A stretch of DNA of 64,000 bases from Symbiodinium microadriaticum (lineage: Eukaryota > Sar > Dinophyceae > Suessiales > Symbiodiniaceae): contig LSRX01001213.1 of the NCBI GenBank assembly GCA_001939145.1, positions 68,676-132,675 on the forward strand, written 5' to 3'. The notes under the pieces are model-generated. The model did not search any database. It worked only from the letters and a program-made list of their open reading frames with translations, and was not told the DNA's origin. A program made the translations under genes and the position numbers. The stretch's first letter is position 1, and each line of letters begins with the position of its first letter. Positions 62,441 through 64,000 of this stretch are shown one piece after another.

Positions 62441-64000
62441 TTATTTTCAGAGGAAGGTCAGCACTTGCTACGTTGTCAGGGTACAGAAGAGTCAAGGAAA
62501 AGGACAAGTACACAGAACCACCGAAGGCTCTTTTGGTTTGTGTAGCATGTGTAGCCTTTGCTCTAGCCTGCTTTCGCCAGGACCCGAAACCAAGTGAAAC
62601 AACTTAGCATGCCTTCTAGTTCACAGCTGCGGGGAGATCCTGGTAGTTTCACCCATCTTAATTTGTGATTCCACGATTCTGCAAGCACTTACCTAATGAC
62701 CTAGTGACCTGCTTGTCCACCCGTATGTCGGGATAGGCAATGATACGCACGAGACTACATATAAACTCATCCCACGAGCAGATTTTGGGCATATTCGCAT
62801 TAGTCATACGAGGCTCATCATTGCCAGTTCCTGACCTCTTTCTTGGTAGATGCCTCAGGATCTTCAGCCAGCGCCTGGCTCACCGCCGCCCCGGGCCGGG
62901 GCGCAGGCGCGCACCGGCTGCTCGGCAAGTCGACTACGACTAACAGATTTGTTGGTGGTTGTGGCCGTGACGCGAAGTTCTGTTGCGGAAGCTCCTGTTT
63001 ACTGCTGTTCCTGCAACAACAGAATGACTATACATTTGCACGTGCAGCAGCGTAAGCAGCGGCAACAACCACCGCCGCCTCCACTGATTGAATGCTGCCG
63101 CTGCTGCTACTAGTACGAGAACTAGTACTATTTAGTACTAGTACGAGCGCTTCGGCTACTAATTGCTTCGGTTGCTACCTCTACTGAACTAGCCCTAGGG
63201 GAACACCTAAAAGAGATGTTCGAAAATTACATGAAGTGCAGTTGTTAGTTATTAGGATAGAGGAGAATAGAGGCATTCGCTGACGTTTGTTGTTCTTGCC
63301 TTCCCGCACATGCTAGTGCCGACGGCCACTGCAAGGATGGGCGACACTTCGTAGCAATTACAGCTGGCAGCAACAGTAGCAGAGTGGTTTTGCTGGCAAT
63401 ATGCGTTGTCAGTTTTATCGCTATGATTGTTGCGCTGCAGACCCCTTTTCGAATAAGGGGGTCATCCTGGCTGACTCGAGCGACAAACTCACTGTGAGGC
63501 CTGCCGAGACTAGACTATAGTCAATGGATCAATCAAGAATCAAGCTCGCCCTTAAACAAACAACACTTGCCACTTTTTGTTGAATCTGGAAATCAGCAAT
63601 GCAACTAGATGCGCGTCAACTGAGGAAACGCGAGAGCCTGTGCAGGCATTCGAGTTTGTGCTTTCTTGCCGAGGTCCCCGTGGCCCCTGTCCGCTGCGTC
63701 CGCCGAAGAAAAGAGGCGGCATACCTCAAAGTTCTCCGCTGTGCCTGAGCAGTCCCAACCATCCTTTCGGCCGATCCTGTGCAGCCCAGAGTCCTCCAAT
63801 CTGTGGCATGCTGTCCGCATCATGCAGGGGTCTAGCCGGTAAGTTTTCAGGACTGCAGTTTAGGTCGGTATGGATGGTTGTTACCTGTAAGTGTATGATG
63901 CGACACATTCCTGTCTACTGCCACAGCTGACTTAGATGAGGGTCTCGTGAAGGACTCGCTGGAAACTCTGCAGCGGGACCAGTGGACAAGTGGAGACTCT
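62441..64000. other. No recognised gene; flanking DNA
   Basis: Composition returns to host-like. A perfect 9-bp-stem hairpin (actagtact-attt-agtactagt) lies at 63,121-63,142, preceded by another tactagtacgag copy. A plus-strand frame at 63,577-63,930 has no motif and an apparent GT donor near 63,840. Nothing else supportable. Confidence 0.4.
63121..63142. repeat. Small perfect inverted repeat
   Basis: 9-bp arms around a 4-bp loop in a run of tagtac repeats; no T-tract and no gene context, so it is not called a terminator. Confidence 0.6.

Noticed and set aside
61973..62545. 190-codon ORF at the 3' end of the DIRS-like element
   Set aside because: GTG start, purine-tract-driven Lys/Glu content, no motif, and it runs across the element edge.
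1..64000. CRISPR arrays, rRNA, tRNA or spliced-leader gene copies
   Set aside because: No regularly spaced repeat-spacer pattern; no match noticed to the dinoflagellate spliced-leader core or rRNA. tRNA genes cannot be excluded by eye.

Overview
The window looks like nuclear DNA of a dinoflagellate; the species cannot be named from it. Four things point there. Gene fragments are split by introns with non-canonical donors (GC-AG, apparently GA-AG) and short repeats at the splice junctions. Recognisable genes lie in unidirectional blocks: minus strand from about 32.5 down to 23.9 kb, plus strand from about 36.0 to 41.9 kb. Retroelement remains are of the Ty1/Copia and tyrosine-recombinase (DIRS-like) kinds. 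Long stretches have no readable gene.

Layout. 1-0.7 kb is AT-rich tandem repeat. 2.8-7.0 kb holds decayed minus-strand Copia fragments. 7.5-15.4 kb is a patchwork of two decayed minus-strand DIRS-like elements: in one the reverse transcriptase block is cleanly inverted, and in the other a foreign reverse transcriptase fragment is nested. 15.72-20.92 kb is an AT-rich island bounded by inverted repeats of about 550 bp. It encodes a viral-type DNA-packaging ATPase, several small unknown proteins and a broken fibre protein with a C-terminal intramolecular-chaperone (S74-like) domain. It reads as an integrated Polinton-like or virophage-like element, reduced or non-autonomous.

20.9-50.6 kb is host-like. 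Identified genes are a La-motif/aminotransferase fusion, a thrombospondin-repeat membrane protein, a Cys-rich secreted-type protein, an amino-acid permease of the AAAP family in several short exons, and a RAP-domain protein. A strand-switch zone at 32.5-36 kb carries two minisatellites. An assembly gap lies at 50,578-50,670.

53.8-62.4 kb is a largely intact GC-rich DIRS-like retroelement: Gag, a C5-methyltransferase-like protein, reverse transcriptase/RNase H, a small basic ORF and a tyrosine recombinase ORF with a RING-like finger and an Arg/Ser tract. Gag, methyltransferase, RT and the small ORF share one frame separated only by UGA codons. The methyltransferase has no ATG before its first motif, so serial UGA readthrough is the simplest reading. 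The older element at 7.5-11.4 kb shows the same Gag-UGA-RT arrangement with the leaky context UGA-CUA once its inversion is undone on paper.

The best candidates for something undescribed are the AT-rich virus-like island, the multi-UGA DIRS-like element with a methyltransferase between Gag and RT, the exact in-frame RT inversion, and the La-aminotransferase fusion.
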